A stretch of DNA of 64,000 nucleotides from Orientallactaga sibirica (lineage: Eukaryota > Chordata > Mammalia > Rodentia > Dipodidae), in assembly GCA_036365145.1 (NCBI GenBank), contig JAEOAD010000794.1, positions 868,001-932,000 of the forward strand. The letters run 5' to 3'. The translations under genes were made by a program, and so were the position numbers. Each line of letters opens with the position of its first letter. Within the stretch, counting starts at the first letter, position 1. The notes beneath the pieces were generated by a model. The model did no database searches and was not told where the DNA came from. It saw only the letters and a list, made by a program, of their open reading frames with translations. Shown here piece after piece: positions 11,646 to 22,404 of the stretch.

Positions 11646-11945
11646 GAAAGAGATGTATGGTGTGTTAGGATGAGGACTAGAATTAACTTTTAAAAATGAC
11701 AGAGGTGGCCCAAGTATCTGGGAAAGGAAAGTTAGGATACTATTAGGTTCTTCAGATTTTAGAGGTTGTTGAGGTTATGTGAGATTTTAGTAATGGAGAA
11801 TAAAAAGGAGGGGATACCAAGAAAAGAATGTAAAAACAAAGTTGGAAAGAAAAAGTCTCCGTGTTGTGCATGGGAAGAATAGTAGACAGATTCCAATACT
11901 TTACTGAGTGGAGGAAAATACAGAAACCATCTAAAATGCAACTGA
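11646..11945. other. Unassigned short interval
   Basis: Purine-rich single-copy-looking sequence between two SINE-A copies. No repeat or exon signal recognised. Confidence 0.4.
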
Positions 11946-12180
11946 TGGGGCTGGAGAGATTGCTCAGTGGTTAAGACACTTACCTGAAAAACCTAATGAT
12001 CTGGGTTCAATTCCCTATTACCCACATAAAGCCAGATGCACAAAGTGGCACATGTGTCTGGAGTTTGTTTACCTTGGCTAAAGCCCTGGTGTGCCCAGCC
12101 CATTTTCTCTCTCTCTCTCTCTCTCTCTCATCTCTCTGTCACTCTCTGCTTGCAAATAAGATAAAAAAATTTTTTTAATA
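11946..12180 (+). mobile_element. SINE-A copy
   Basis: Full-length: GGGGCTGGAGAGATTGCTCAG, CCAGATGCACAAAGTGGCAC, (TC)n at 12107-12130, then an A/T-rich tail. Confidence 0.88.
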
Positions 12181-12267
12181 TTCCTAAAACTGCAACTGAG
12201 CCATCAACAGACAAAACCATCATGGAATAGATATGCATGAATGAATTTTTTTAAAAGCACAACAAAA

Positions 12268-12440
12268 GCATTCAAGCTGTGAGTGGTAGGACACATCCAT
12301 GCATTTAATCCTAGCACCCAGGAAGGCTGAGGTGGGAGGATTGACAGCAGTTCAGAGTCAGTCTAGGCTACAGAGTGAGTTCTAGAGCAGCTTGGGCAAG
12401 AGTGAGGATCTGTCTCAAAAAAAAAAAAAAAAAAAACACT
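12268..12440 (+). mobile_element. B1-like SINE, old variant
   Basis: A diverged member with AGGCTACAGAGTGAGTTC and TGTCTCAAAAA, closer to the classical murid B1 form than the CTACCTCGAAAAACC subfamily common in this window. Confidence 0.75.
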
Positions 12441-12644
12441 AAAAGATAAAAAAAATCAAAAACGACGAAAGTTAACTATAACATAGAAATGGTATTTAAA
12501 AGGCAAAGTATACTAAGTGTACTTAAAATCTAATAAGTCAATATTGTTGTCTTGGTAGGAAGGATTTTTAATTTTTTCCCTCCCTATGAAGATATAACTT
12601 TTGATCTACACACGTGTGTGTGTGTGTGTGTAAGAATTTTACAT

Positions 12645-12851
12645 ACTTTTTTATGCAAGAGAGAGAATTGGTGCACCAGGACCTCCAGCCACTGTAATCG
12701 AACTCCAGACACATGCACCACCTTGTATACATGTGCAACCTTGAGTGCTTCCATTACTTTGTGCGTCTAGCTTACAGGGGACCTGGAGTCAAGCACAGAT
12801 CCTTAGACTTTGCAGGTAAGCACCATAACTGCTAAGTCATCTCTCAAGCCC
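12645..12851 (-). mobile_element. SINE-A copy, diverged
   Basis: Reverse copy with a partly duplicated body: CACATGCACCACCTTGTA is followed by a second GTGCAACCTTG block. It ends CATCTCTCAAGCCC. A (GT)n run precedes it at 12612-12631. Confidence 0.78.
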
Positions 12852-12860
12852 TATGTACAT

Positions 12861-12997
12861 TTTTTAAGGTAGCAACTCACTCTAGCCCAGGTTAGCCTGG
12901 TATCCATTCTGTAGCACAGGCTGATTTCAAACTTACAGCATTCCTCCTACTTCAACCTCCCCAGTGGATTAAAGACATGTGCCACCATACCCTGCCC
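12861..12997 (-). mobile_element. B1-like SINE, old variant
   Basis: Reverse copy from AAGGTAGCAACTCACTCTAGCCC to GTGCCACCATACCCTGCC, with the short CCCAGTG(GAT)TAAAG form of the head. Confidence 0.75.
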
Positions 12998-12999
12998 TA

Positions 13000-14259
13000 T
13001 GATACTTCTTTCAGTCACCTGCCCTGATATGGAAGATGCAATTAGCACTTCCAGTTCAACCCTATATACCCAGCTTTGGAGTATGTGTTGCACCAGTGTC
13101 AATCAGCCCAGATACCTTTTGGAATGAGTTCTTATCTCCCCTGAGCTGCGAAAGTCAGTTCCCTTCTTGTCACAACTGACTAGGTTAGTAGTAGTTTGGA
13201 TCAGCTGGTCTGGAGGTATGTGTGTGGCTGGAAGTGAGGGATGTATGAATGGGAATTCTTGGCTTCCTGCAACCTCCAATATTCCTAGTGTTGGAACTAT
13301 GGGGAAGGGAGGTTGTGAAATGCTGTCTGAAGGTGTTCTTGATCTCTCAGCTGGTCCTCATGTTCTTCTCTTGCAGATTCTTCTAATTTTACAAGGTCGG
13401 TGTGGGTGAGGATAAGCCATAGGTTCCAAGGCCCTTGTGGCACTGGCAGGGCAGTTGTGAGTGAGGAGAAGCACTTCCCTGTGGTGGCTGGAGCCCATGC
13501 TTGCTGATTAGCAGCAGCTCCCTCCTGCTTCTCCACAGGGGTCTCACCTGGCTTAATAAATTCCTTGCAGATCTTGACTCCCTTCAATCCAAGTCCATTA
13601 TTCAAGGTTTGAAAGAGTGGGGAAATTAGCTTGCCCAGATCATCTAGTTTCTAAGACAAGCATCCAGGCTTCTCAGACCATTACTCTTGTAATGATGAAC
13701 TGTCTCCAGCCCACCCTCCCACTGTTAAACCGTGTACTTAAAGTGACAGCATCTGTGATCTAACAACTTAATTAAAAACAAAGAAGCTGCTATGAAAATG
13801 GCCTAGGAAAACCTGGTGGCATGGGCAGTAAGAGTTTACCCAGAGACAGAAAGAAGAGCTTATACGCTGAAGGAAAGGACTGGGCAAGTTCCCAGAGAGG
13901 GAATGGAAGTGGGTGGATGGACACTCTTTTATAACAGTGGTGGGGGAAGTCCTAGGTCACTAGAGGTCAGGCTCAAAGTCATCCTGGCCTGATTATGAAG
14001 GTGTGGGGATTTTGATTTTATTTTTAGCATTTTGTCTGGACAGTCCCCACCCCAAATCCATCCCAAGAAAGAGAACTTCTATAAGGATTTTAAGCACCCC
14101 AATCTTAGAATCTTTTTTTTCATCAATGTAATACACACTGCTCTCATCTCAAAGGGCATAAGAAATAGTTTATTCTGGAACTAAATGTGAGTGATCATGG
14201 GCCAGAAACACAGATTTAGGTTACTACAAATTCCACATGCCAACATGTTAACAATTTCA

Positions 14260-14260
<1 letters not shown>
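13000..14260. other. Mostly unassigned sequence with a possible MIR relic
   Basis: No gene is recognised. 13610-13700 (GGGGAAATTAGCTTGCCCAG...) resembles the conserved core of a MIR SINE but is too decayed to be sure. Open frames near 13167-13605 exist on both strands with no familiar motif or splice-site arrangement. Confidence 0.35.
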
Positions 14261-14263
<3 letters not shown>

Positions 14264-14300
<37 letters not shown>

Positions 14301-14531
14301 AGGCAAGCCCAGCAGACTGGCCATTTTTTTTTTTTTCAAATGAGAAAGACAGAGAGAGAGATAATTGGCATGCCAAGGCCTCCAGTCACTGTAATCGAAT
14401 GCCAGATGCATGCACCACCTTGTGCACAAGTGCAACCTTGTGTCTGGCTTATGTGGGATTTGGAGAGTCGAACATGGGTCCTTAGGCTTTGCAGACAAGC
14501 ACTTTAACCATTAAGCCATCTCTCCAGCCCC
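14264..14531 (-). mobile_element. SINE-A copy preceded by a long T-run
   Basis: Reverse SINE-A from CAAATGAGAAAGACAGAG to ATCTCTCCAGCCCC. The T-run at 14264-14299 and a second one at 14327-14336 flank a short GAGGCAAGCCCAGCAG segment, which may be the stub of a second A-tailed insertion. Confidence 0.8.
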
Positions 14532-14734
14532 AATCTCATTAAGTTTTTAGAGTTACAGAAAAAAGATCATAAACCAAGTCACTTTTCAAATACACTGGTG
14601 GAAACAACAGGAGGGCAGGTTCCAGCAGAGAGGGAAAATCTTTGAGCTTGAACTGGTATCTGCTAACATTCTTAACCTTTGGGTTGGTGGAAGCCATTAG
14701 AGTTCCATGCAGAGGTTCTGAGTCCACACTTTTT

Positions 14735-15240
14735 CTTGGCATTGAGGGGTTTATTTTGTAGGTTCAGAGTGGCAGGGTTTTAGGCAGGGAGTGGAACAGG
14801 GCCAGGGGTAGGGTAGCCACAGCAGTGCTGGAGAGGCATCCTTGGCTGCTGTGGCTTGCTGGGTCGCTGGTCCTATTGGGCAGGTGTATGGGAACCTGGG
14901 GCAGACTAGCAAAAGTTGGCAGAAGGAGAGCCAGAGAAAGCCAGGATAGATCTGAACAGAGGAGTGGGGAGAATGTGAAAGAAAAGAACAGGAGGGAGAC
15001 AGACAAATTAGGATAGAGAGATGGGGGGTGTACATGTGTATGGAGGGAGAGACAAATGGTGAGAGGGTGAGGCAGAGAGAAAGAGACCAAAGAAGAGAAT
15101 GCAGGCCAGGGAAAGGGTTTTATAAGGGAAAGCATTTTATAAGGGAAAGGAGAGCAACTGCCCTGTCAGAGAGGCCTTGGGTGGTGTGCAGGAGTATGGG
15201 TTGGGGGAGGTAATCTTGCTCCTCTTAGTCCAGAAGTATA
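14735..15240 (-). other. Possible LTR-like segment
   Basis: TTTATTTTGTAGGTTCAGAG near the left end would be an AATAAA-bearing LTR end on the minus strand. TTTTATAAGG motifs at 15117 and 15135 are TATA-like when read in reverse. Strongly purine-rich in the middle. No partner LTR or target duplication was found, so this is a guess. Confidence 0.25.
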
Positions 15241-15377
15241 CTCAATTACCAGTCCCAGGTCTAGCATAACTAAATAGAAGAGGAGACAGGGAGGGATGGG
15301 TAGAGAGCTCTGATACTCTTAACAGAGGATAATGGTCTGTCAGTACATTCTGAAAAGGTTTCACTTATTTGGAGAGG

Positions 15378-15600
15378 GGCGGCTGGAGAGGTGGCTTAGC
15401 AATGAAGATACTTGCCTGCAAAGCTTAACAACCAAAGTTCCATTGCCCAGTACCCATGTAAAGCCAGATTCAAAAAGTGGCACATGCATCTGGAGTTTGT
15501 TTTGCAGTGGCTAGACTCCTGGTGTACCCAATTCGCTCTCTGTCTCTCTTCTCTCAGTCTCTCTCTCTGCTTGCAAATGAAAAAATAAAATATCTTTAAA
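15378..15600 (+). mobile_element. SINE-A copy
   Basis: GGCGGCTGGAGAGGTGGCTTAGCAATGAAG head, CCAGATTCAAAAAGTGGCAC core, CT-rich stretch and AATAAAATATCTTT tail. Confidence 0.87.
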
Positions 15601-15684
15601 TTAACATTTTAAAAAAATTAAAAGGTTTTTCATGATGATTACAAGGATAGTAGGTCAGACACAGAGGTGGACAATAAATGGCTA

Positions 15685-16165
15685 TTTCTTACCTATTTAT
15701 TGACAACTGCCATACATATAGACAATATATCATGATCATAGTCCCCTCCCACCAGCCTTCCTTTTCTCCCTATCAAATCTTCCCTCCAATGAATCCCTCC
15801 TATCCAGCAAGTCTCTCTTCCATTTTGATGTCATCATTTTTTACCTCCTAGTACGCAAGTCTTACGCGGGTTTATAGCGTCAGCCACTGGGAGGTCATGG
15901 ATACCATGGCCGCTTTGTGTGTGAAAGATGGTATTGTAAGCATTTCCTTCCTTCCTTTGGCTCTTACATTCTCTCTTCCACCTCCTCCCCAAAGGTCCCA
16001 GAACCTTGGCGGGTGTGATAGAGATGTCCCACTTAGTGCTGAACACTCCACTGTCACTTTTTCTCAGCACTTTGAGTTTTGAGTCACCCCAGTGGTCTCC
16101 ACCATCTGAAAAGAGAAGCTTCTCTAACCAAAAGTGAGAATCCCATTAAGATACGAGTAAATGGC
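15685..16165 (-). mobile_element. L1 3' end fragment
   Basis: The reverse complement matches the L1 3'UTR seen forward at 59240-59640 and 25395-25620: TCATGACCTC (seen as GAGGTCATGG at 15890) and AACATTCTC-type blocks, ending in the TTGTCAATAAA-equivalent TTATTGACAACT at 15698. 5'-truncated, as is usual for L1. Confidence 0.7.
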
Positions 16166-17234
16166 TATTAAAGGGACTGAAGACCACCTAAAATATTTTG
16201 CTTCTGAACCTGCAACTTCACAATCACAGTTCCATCAGTCAATCAGCGTTGGAGGATGTTTCAGGAATGTGCAGCTGCCTTTTGGGAACTTTACTTCACA
16301 CCCATCCTCCCATTACATAATGAGGCATTCTGATGAGACAGAGTTGGCATCTCTCTCCTCTGCCTGGAGCCATTCTCCGGCAGCATCCCACAGTCAATAT
16401 CCTCACCCCCAATATCCTCACCCCGGATGTGAGGGAGTCTTGAGAAGCTCTGCGCCTTTGAAGTGCTGAACTTTTCACATTTTACATATCAAGAGAAAAG
16501 AGGACTATCCGTCATTATTGGCAAGAAAGATAGGGGAAATCACAGAGGTCTGGTATTCTAGAGCAATTAGTTGGGACAACAGGAGGAGCAAAGGGAAAGC
16601 CATTATGTAAATGGAAGGCCATTCCACCCTGAGAAGATAATGTCTGCTTTGAACACAAAGGCAGGGGTTTAAAGCAGCCCGGCTCATTCCACTTCTGTTT
16701 GAATATGAAACTCTCTCATGATTAATATCAGGCCTGGCTAGCATCAGCCTTCTGAAATGTTAACACTTTCGTATTCTTCCATGATTATGTTAGACTGAAA
16801 TACTTCTCAACACTGGGCAGAAATGAGCATAGTAATAATTCTTATGTTTCAGCAAACTAACTCACAGCACCTGGCTGGAATCCATACCTGCTTTCTTTGT
16901 GGCAGGTTTGCTCTTTAGCACTTTTACATATTCCCTTAATAGGGGGATGGACAGGAGGTCATCCATAGGAAGTCAATCCTCAGGAAGCAAGGTTCCCTCT
17001 GCTCTAGCTGCTTTTGGAGAACGCAAGCCACAGGTGAGGGGAAGAATCCCCTCGTTCCTTGTGGAACAAGGACTAAGAGGCTCCTTTTGCTAAAAGCACT
17101 GTCTGATGTGTAACTAAAACCAAGCTTGGCGTCCCTGCTCTGTTCTCATCTGTTTCCCTCTAATACCTTAAACTTTGGGTCAGATTCCTGCTCAACTCTG
17201 CACCTGGATGCATCCACTGTTTTAAGAAGCCTTC
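16166..17234. other. Unassigned sequence
   Basis: No gene or repeat family recognised. A small direct duplication, CAATATCCTCACCCC, occurs twice in a row near 16396-16426. The left part may still be decayed L1 3'UTR. Confidence 0.4.
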
Positions 17235-17618
17235 ATCTAGGGGTTGGAGAGATGGCTTAGCGGTTAAGGCATTTGCCTGCAAAGCCAGAGGATCCTGGTT
17301 TGACTCTCCAGGATCCACATAAGCACAAGAGGGTACATGCATCTGGAGTTCGTTTGCAGTGGCTGGAGGCCCTGGCATGCCCATTCTCTCTCCCTCCCTC
17401 TCTCTCTCAAATAAATAATTTTTTTTTTGTTTTTTTTTTTTTTGTTTTTCGAGGTAGGGTCTCACTCTGGCCCAGGCTGACCTGGAATTAACTATGTAGT
17501 CTCAGGGTGGCCTTGAACTCACGGCAATCCTCCTACCTCTGCCTCCCAAGCGCTGGGATTAAAGGCGTGCGCCACCACGCCCGGCTCAAATAAATAATTT
17601 TTTTAAAAAAAGAAGTCT
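17235..17618 (+). mobile_element. SINE-A copy interrupted by a B1
   Basis: GGGGTTGGAGAGATGGCTTAG to the tail at 17425, then tail sequence again at 17587-17618. The B1 at 17426-17586 has inserted into the (AATAAA) tail, duplicating CAAATAAATAATTTTTTT on both sides. This gives a clear relative age: SINE-A first, B1 later. Confidence 0.88.
17426..17586 (-). mobile_element. B1-like SINE, young subfamily
   Basis: Reverse copy with a long T-run, GTTTTTCGAGGTAGGGTCTCAC and an intact GCGTGCGCCACCACGCCCGGCT end. CpG sites are mostly preserved, which suggests a recent insertion. Confidence 0.92.
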
Positions 17619-17880
17619 TCATCTAAAAAACCAGTAATACACACTTGATTTGATAACCTCTCATACAAGGCTGAAAACATCAAGATAAAAGTAAGATATT
17701 TTCAAGATTTGCAGGGACATCATCGTGGATAGATTATTAACTAGCAGCTTTCACAACATCGTGCTATAGACCACGGGAGTGGTTCCTACAAGTTGACAGC
17801 TATTGCCCTAACCTGAAGGAGGACCCAGTCACTGCCCAGACTAACCATTTTGGCCCCTCTGGCTGTTCTTTCTCAGTAAC

Positions 17881-18216
17881 TGTATCGCAGTTACCTTTGC
17901 ATTGCTGGGACAAAGCACCTGACCAGAAGCAGCTGATGGGAGGAAAGAGTTCATGTTGGCTTACAGTCTCGAAGGGAAGCTTCATGACAGCATGACATGA
18001 GCAGAGGCTGGACATCACCTCTGCCACGGCAGGTGGAAAATGGCATCAAGAGGGTAAGCTGAACTCTGACAAGGAGGAGCTGGCTATAACATTCCTAAGC
18101 CTGCCCTAACAGCATACCTCCTCCGCCAAAGCTCCACCTTCCAAACTGCTGTCAACTGGAGACCAAACATCAGAAAACACACATTTCTTGGGGGACGTTT
18201 GATTTAAACCATCACA
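17881..18216 (-). mobile_element. Solo LTR, MaLR-like family 1
   Basis: Begins TGTATCGCAGTTACCTTTGC and ends TTAAACCATCACA on the plus strand, about 336 bp, parallel to the LTRs at 591 and 3860. No convincing target duplication is visible at its edges. Confidence 0.7.
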
Positions 18217-18224
18217 CACCGCCT

Positions 18225-18545
18225 CCCCCAGATCATCTCAAGTTCCAGGAAGAGTGAGCCTAGCAGACAACCACATCCCCTGGTGACAGGAGCCCTCAGA
18301 GCCAGTCCTGAGATAATGGTCAACCCGACCATAGGCCATAGGCCTGACTACGCATGCTCCATGCACACCCCTCCTGTTCTCCTACATAGTCTCCAGGTGA
18401 TTGCTGGCAGCTCAGAGAGGCAGACTTCCAGTCAGTAGGCTGCTAATTTTCTTCCCGGTAGGGCCCATACCAAGAATAAATTCTTTTCCTGCTTTCACCA
18501 CCGCTTCTCTCATATTTGGTGAATTGGGATGAATGGGCCTGGTCT
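18225..18545 (+). other. LTR-like segment with AATAAA
   Basis: Contains AATAAA at 18475 and a trailing TTTGGTGAATTGGGA, an arrangement like the R-U5 end of a retroviral LTR followed by a primer site. No second LTR is nearby. Compare the similar arrangement at 54490-54735. Confidence 0.3.
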
Positions 18546-18633
18546 ACTGAGCTCCCTGGAAGCCATTTTCAGAGCAGAAGCCTAGTTTGGACCAAGTATA
18601 TATCAATATAGCAATTAAAGAGATAAGTAATAG

Positions 18634-18862
18634 GACTGGGCAGATGGCTCAGCAGTTAAAAACACTGGAGCTTGAAAAGCCTGTCAACCCAAGTTCAACT
18701 CTCCTCAGCACCCATGTGAAGTGAAATGCAAAGTGGTGCATGCACCTATAATCCCAACTCACCTAAGACAATGAAAGACAGAGCCAGAAGCCAGAGCGCT
18801 CAGGCCAGTTAGACGGGTGTTCCTTTGCAGTGGCAAGAGTCCCTGTCTCAAAGAAGGTGAAA
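18634..18862 (+). mobile_element. Old SINE of ID/B4 type
   Basis: GACTGGGCAGATGGCTCAGCAG head followed by a body with GGTGCATGCACCTATAATCCCA and GAGTCCCTGTCTCAAAGAAGG, i.e. a tRNA-like left part joined to a B1-like right part as in B4. Much diverged. Confidence 0.6.
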
Positions 18863-18945
18863 GAAGGGGTCCACTAATCCCTAAATCTGTCTTTAGGGTA
18901 TTGATATGAGCCTTGGGGTGTGGAGCCAGGACAAAATATAGGCTT

Positions 18946-19159
18946 AAGGGCTGAGGAAGTGGCTTAGCAGTTAAGGCATTTGCCCACAAAGCCTAAAGAC
19001 CCTGGTTCAATTCCCCAGGACCCACGTAAGCCAGATACACAAAGGGGCACATGTGTCTAGAGTTTATTTGCAGTGGCTGGAGGCCCTGGTGTGCCCATTC
19101 TCTCTTTCTCTCTATCTGCCTCTTCCCCCTCTCTCAAATAAATAATAAAATATTTTAAA

Positions 19160-19209
<50 letters not shown>
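18946..19209 (+). mobile_element. SINE-A copy with (AT)n tail
   Basis: GGGCTGAGGAAGTGGCTTAG head and CACAAAGGGGCACATG core. The tail has grown into an (AT)n microsatellite at 19168-19209. Confidence 0.87.
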
Positions 19210-19212
<3 letters not shown>

Positions 19213-20170
19213 TAATTAAGCAATCCAAGTCAAGGCCTGGTCTGCTTGGGCATCATCTCAGGTCTGGTTCTACAAGGCGGTCTGAAGAAAGTTTTAGCTC
19301 TGTCATCACTTGACAGGAATCAGTCTTATTCTCCAGGGATAAAGACTTGTGCTTCAGGGTACAGCCTTCCTGCCATAGATAATCTCCCTTATCAGGGTGA
19401 GGGTGAGGTGTGTCCTGGAAGATTATTACTCTGGTCCTGGCCCCTGCAGACTTAGGACAATGATTATCTCTGGGTCTTCAGCCTTGAAGGGGGGATAAGT
19501 TATACAGATATCCCCATTATTAACAGGCCTGTCTACAGAGATCAGCAAGTGACCCACGATAAAAACAGGCACAAAATGAAGACTCAGACGGCAGGCTTTT
19601 ATCCTGAGTTTAGTAACCTTGTAGGCCTAAGTGAGGAGTCAGTGCTTTGTTAGCAGAAGTCTCTTCCAAGTAACTACCTCTGGTCTAGTAAGGCCTCGGG
19701 CCTAAGGCTCTGGTAACTCTCTCACCACGTGCCCCTGGACCTCTTCACCAGCAGAGGAGAGTAGGCACATGAGATTGCAAACCTGGACCACATCGGGTGC
19801 CTGGGGCTGACTAGAAAGGAAGCAGTTTTTCCGGAAAAACATTTAGGGGCATTGGAAGGCTTCAGAGATGGAAGTGAAAAACAGAGGGTATTAGGAAACA
19901 CAGCCCCTATGCCCTCGTGAGTCACCCAGCCACTGTCAGCATACCTCTTCCATGTCATACACGGTTTCTGTTTATTGCATTAGTGCTCATGATTCCCTCC
20001 CCCAGCCTCAGCTGTTGTGGTGACAGGTGACAGTCCCAACGATGTGAGAATTCAGGGTGTCTTTGACAGTGATAGTGAGAGCCATTCTTCGTTCTTGATT
20101 GGGCTTTCATCCATGATTTAAGGTGCCAGACTGTCATAGCCACACAAAACTTCCACTGGGCCAGTGGCTT
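19210..20170. other. Unassigned sequence
   Basis: No repeat family or exon recognised. Short open frames on both strands show no familiar protein motif. Confidence 0.4.
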
Positions 20171-20880
20171 CCAGATTCTTGTCTTATGAACTCAAAGAAT
20201 GAAAGCCAGGCTGGGGAAATGGCATAGTGGTTAAGGCATTTGTCTGTGAAGCCTAAGGACCCTGGTTCGGTTCCCCAGTATCCACGTAAGCCAGATGCAT
20301 AAGGGGGCAAATGTGTCTGGAGTTTGTTTGCAATGGCTGAAGGCCCTGGTGTGCCCATTCTCTCTTTCTCTCTGCCTCTTCCTCTGTCTCTCTCAAATAA
20401 ATAAAATAAAATAAAATAAATTTTTTGAAAAAAGAATGAAAGCCATAGACCACAGAGGGTCAAGTTTAGAAAGATTTTATTATAGAGCTTCAGATAAGGG
20501 GGTGGGGAGGCAGAGCTCCTGTAAAGCAGGAAGGGTCCCCAGAAATGGGGAAAAAACTACCTGACTCTGATTGGTATTATATGGGAATTTACTGGGTGGG
20601 GGCTGAGCTGATCAGTCCAGTTCCCAGGCCGGGTGTCTTGCACTCTTATTCACATCATCATGTCATATTTTTAGGGAAGGAAGGAATCTTTTAGGGAAAA
20701 GAGACAATGAAAAAGCACACCTCATTGTGTCTGTCCAGTCACTTTGTAATCTAATTTACATCTTTATGTCGGGTTTCTAGGGAAGGAGCAGCACCTTCCT
20801 GTCAGGTTTCTAAGGGAAGACTCCTTTAAGGACAAAAAGATAAGGAATAAATCGGATTCCACCCCCTTACAGGCTCAAGA
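20171..20880 (-). mobile_element. Probable LTR (family 3), interrupted by SINE-A
   Basis: TTCTTGTCTTATGAACT...CATAGACCACAGAGGGT...TTTAGAAAGATTTTATTA is closely paralleled at 56083-56160, so this is a dispersed repeat. On the minus strand TAATAAAATC gives an AATAAA signal near the end, as in an LTR. The class is unknown to me. Confidence 0.4.
20209..20430 (+). mobile_element. SINE-A copy with perfect target duplication
   Basis: GGCTGGGGAAATGGCATAGTGG head and AATAAAATAAAATAAA tail. The 15-mer AAAGAATGAAAGCCA is repeated exactly at 20194-20208 and 20431-20445, the hallmark of L1-driven insertion. Confidence 0.93.
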
Positions 20881-20989
20881 ACATTTTCTGCTTCTAGGCA
20901 AGAAAAAAAAAAAAAAAAAAAACCTGATCACTTTGTGGGGTGGGGTGCTGTTACCCTCAGATGCCTTGGCCAATATTGGTCTCATCCCC

Positions 20990-21112
20990 ACTAAAGAGGT
21001 AACCCTAACTACCTCATTCTCCGCTCTGCGCTTCATTCTCCCCTCTGAAAAGGTAACCCTAACTGCTCCTCTCCCCTCTACAGAGGTAACTAACTCTAAC
21101 TGCCTCACCAAC
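20990..21112. repeat. Degenerate tandem repeat with GGTAACCCTAACT units
   Basis: Three imperfect units start at about 20996, 21051 and 21084. Each carries (A)GGTAAC(CC)TAACT followed by a pyrimidine-rich stretch (CTCATTCTCC, CTCCTCTCC, CTCACC). Unit spacing is uneven (55 and 33 bases). Confidence 0.6.
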
Positions 21113-21234
21113 AGTGGATCTCACTCTTCCAGGCTGAGCAACTCCTTAGGAATCCATCCAAGAATCATTCATCTTCTTTAAGCTCTTCATGCTTCTTGTA
21201 GTGTTCCTGCTAATCCAGTTTGTTTCCCAAGATC

Positions 21235-21615
21235 TCAGTTGCCAATTCAAAATTACTAAATGGAAAGTTCCAGAGATGATTAAGTTTTAAATTCTGTGCC
21301 ATCATGAATAGTGTGATAAACTCCCACACTATTCGGCTCTGATCCACCCTGTAGAGGAAACATACCTTTGTCCCCTACATCCAAGTTGTATATACTGTCT
21401 CTTGGTCACTTAGTAGCCAGCTATGGAGGTACGACAGTGCTTGTAATCCAGATATGGTAACCTAATACTGTCACAGGCCTGTGTCATCACTTCATTTCAT
21501 CTCATTTTTGGGCATTGGATCATCTCACACCATTATATGAAGGGTAAGCAGGCACAAAATACTTCAAGAAATAAAAGCCACATCACTTGTATTGCCACAT
21601 ATTGTTTAAAAAACA
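21235..21615. mobile_element. MER2/Tigger-type DNA transposon relic
   Basis: GATGATTAAGTTTTAAATTCTGTGCCATCATGAATAGTGTGATAAA and the later TCATCTCA...AGAAGGGTGAGTA-like stretch recall the MER2/Tigger family of ancient mammalian mariner-like transposons. The opposite orientation of what seems the same family lies at 39425-39680. No transposase coding remains. Confidence 0.55.
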
Positions 21616-21622
21616 TTTTTCA

Positions 21623-21766
21623 GAGCCGGGCGTGGTGGCGCACACCTTTAATCCCAGCACTCGGGAGGCAGGGGTAGGAGGATCACTGAGAGTTCAAGGC
21701 CACCCTGAGACTACATAGTGAATTCCAGGCCAGCCTGAGCCAGAGTGAGACCCTACCTCGAAAAAC

Positions 21767-21806
<40 letters not shown>
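21623..21806 (+). mobile_element. B1-like SINE with long A-tail
   Basis: Near-consensus GAGCCGGGCGTGGTGGCGCAC to CTACCTCGAAAAACC, followed by about 39 A's to 21806. A long homogeneous tail and intact CpGs imply a young copy. Confidence 0.93.
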
Positions 21807-21808
<2 letters not shown>

Positions 21809-21809
<1 letters not shown>

Positions 21810-21965
21810 GGGCTGGAGAGATGGCTCAGCAGTTAAGGTACTTGCCTGCAAAGCTTAAGGACTCAGGTTTGATTCCCCAGTACCCATGTAAAGCCAGATG
21901 CACAAAGTGGCACATCCATTTGGAGATCATTTGCAGTGGCTAAAGACCCTGGCACACCCATTCTT

Positions 21966-21997
<32 letters not shown>

Positions 21998-22035
21998 TCT
22001 TTGCAAGTAAATAAAGAAAAACATTTAAAAATTTT
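21809..22035 (+). mobile_element. SINE-A copy
   Basis: GGGCTGGAGAGATGGCTCAGCAG directly follows the A-tail of the preceding B1, with TCAG/TTTTTCAG at the two edges. First of a head-to-tail run of three. Confidence 0.9.
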
Positions 22036-22039
22036 TTCA

Positions 22040-22251
22040 GGCTGGAAAGATGGCTTAGTGGTTAAGATGCTTGCCTACAAAGCCTAAGGACCCAGATTCG
22101 ATCTCTCTCCACATAAACCAGATGCACCACAAGATTGCACATGTCCACTAGGAGCTGCAAGCATCGGGAGGTCAATTGCAGGGCTGGCGGCCCTGGTGCA
22201 CCAGTTTTCTCTCTCTCTCTTATGCTTGCTCTCTCTAAGAACAAAAATATT
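22040..22251 (+). mobile_element. SINE-A copy, variant body
   Basis: GGCTGGAAAGATGGCTTAGTGG head. The middle differs from the standard copy: CACCACAAGATTGCACATG and GAGGTCAATTGCAGGG. Ends CTCTCTAAGAACAAAAATATTTGCAGG. Confidence 0.8.
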
Positions 22252-22400
22252 TGCAGGAAAGAGAGACTGATTGAGAGGGGGAGGGGATATGATGGAGAGT
22301 GAAGTTTCAAAAGGGAAAGTGGGGGGAGGGATATTGTCTACAATTAAAGAAGTTGTCAATAAAAATAATAAAAAATAAAATAATAAAATTTTAAAAATAT
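22252..22400 (+). mobile_element. L1 3' terminus, short
   Basis: GAGACTGATTGAGAGGGGGAGGG...GAAGTTGTCAATAAAAATAATAAA matches the final part of the L1 tail at 59510-59640. Severely 5'-truncated, about 130 bp. Confidence 0.75.
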
Positions 22401-22404
22401 TTGC

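Noticed and set aside
21809..21880. tRNA-gene-like A-box and B-box in SINE heads
   Set aside because: They belong to tRNA-derived SINEs; the cloverleaf is not maintained and each is followed by a SINE body and A-rich tail.
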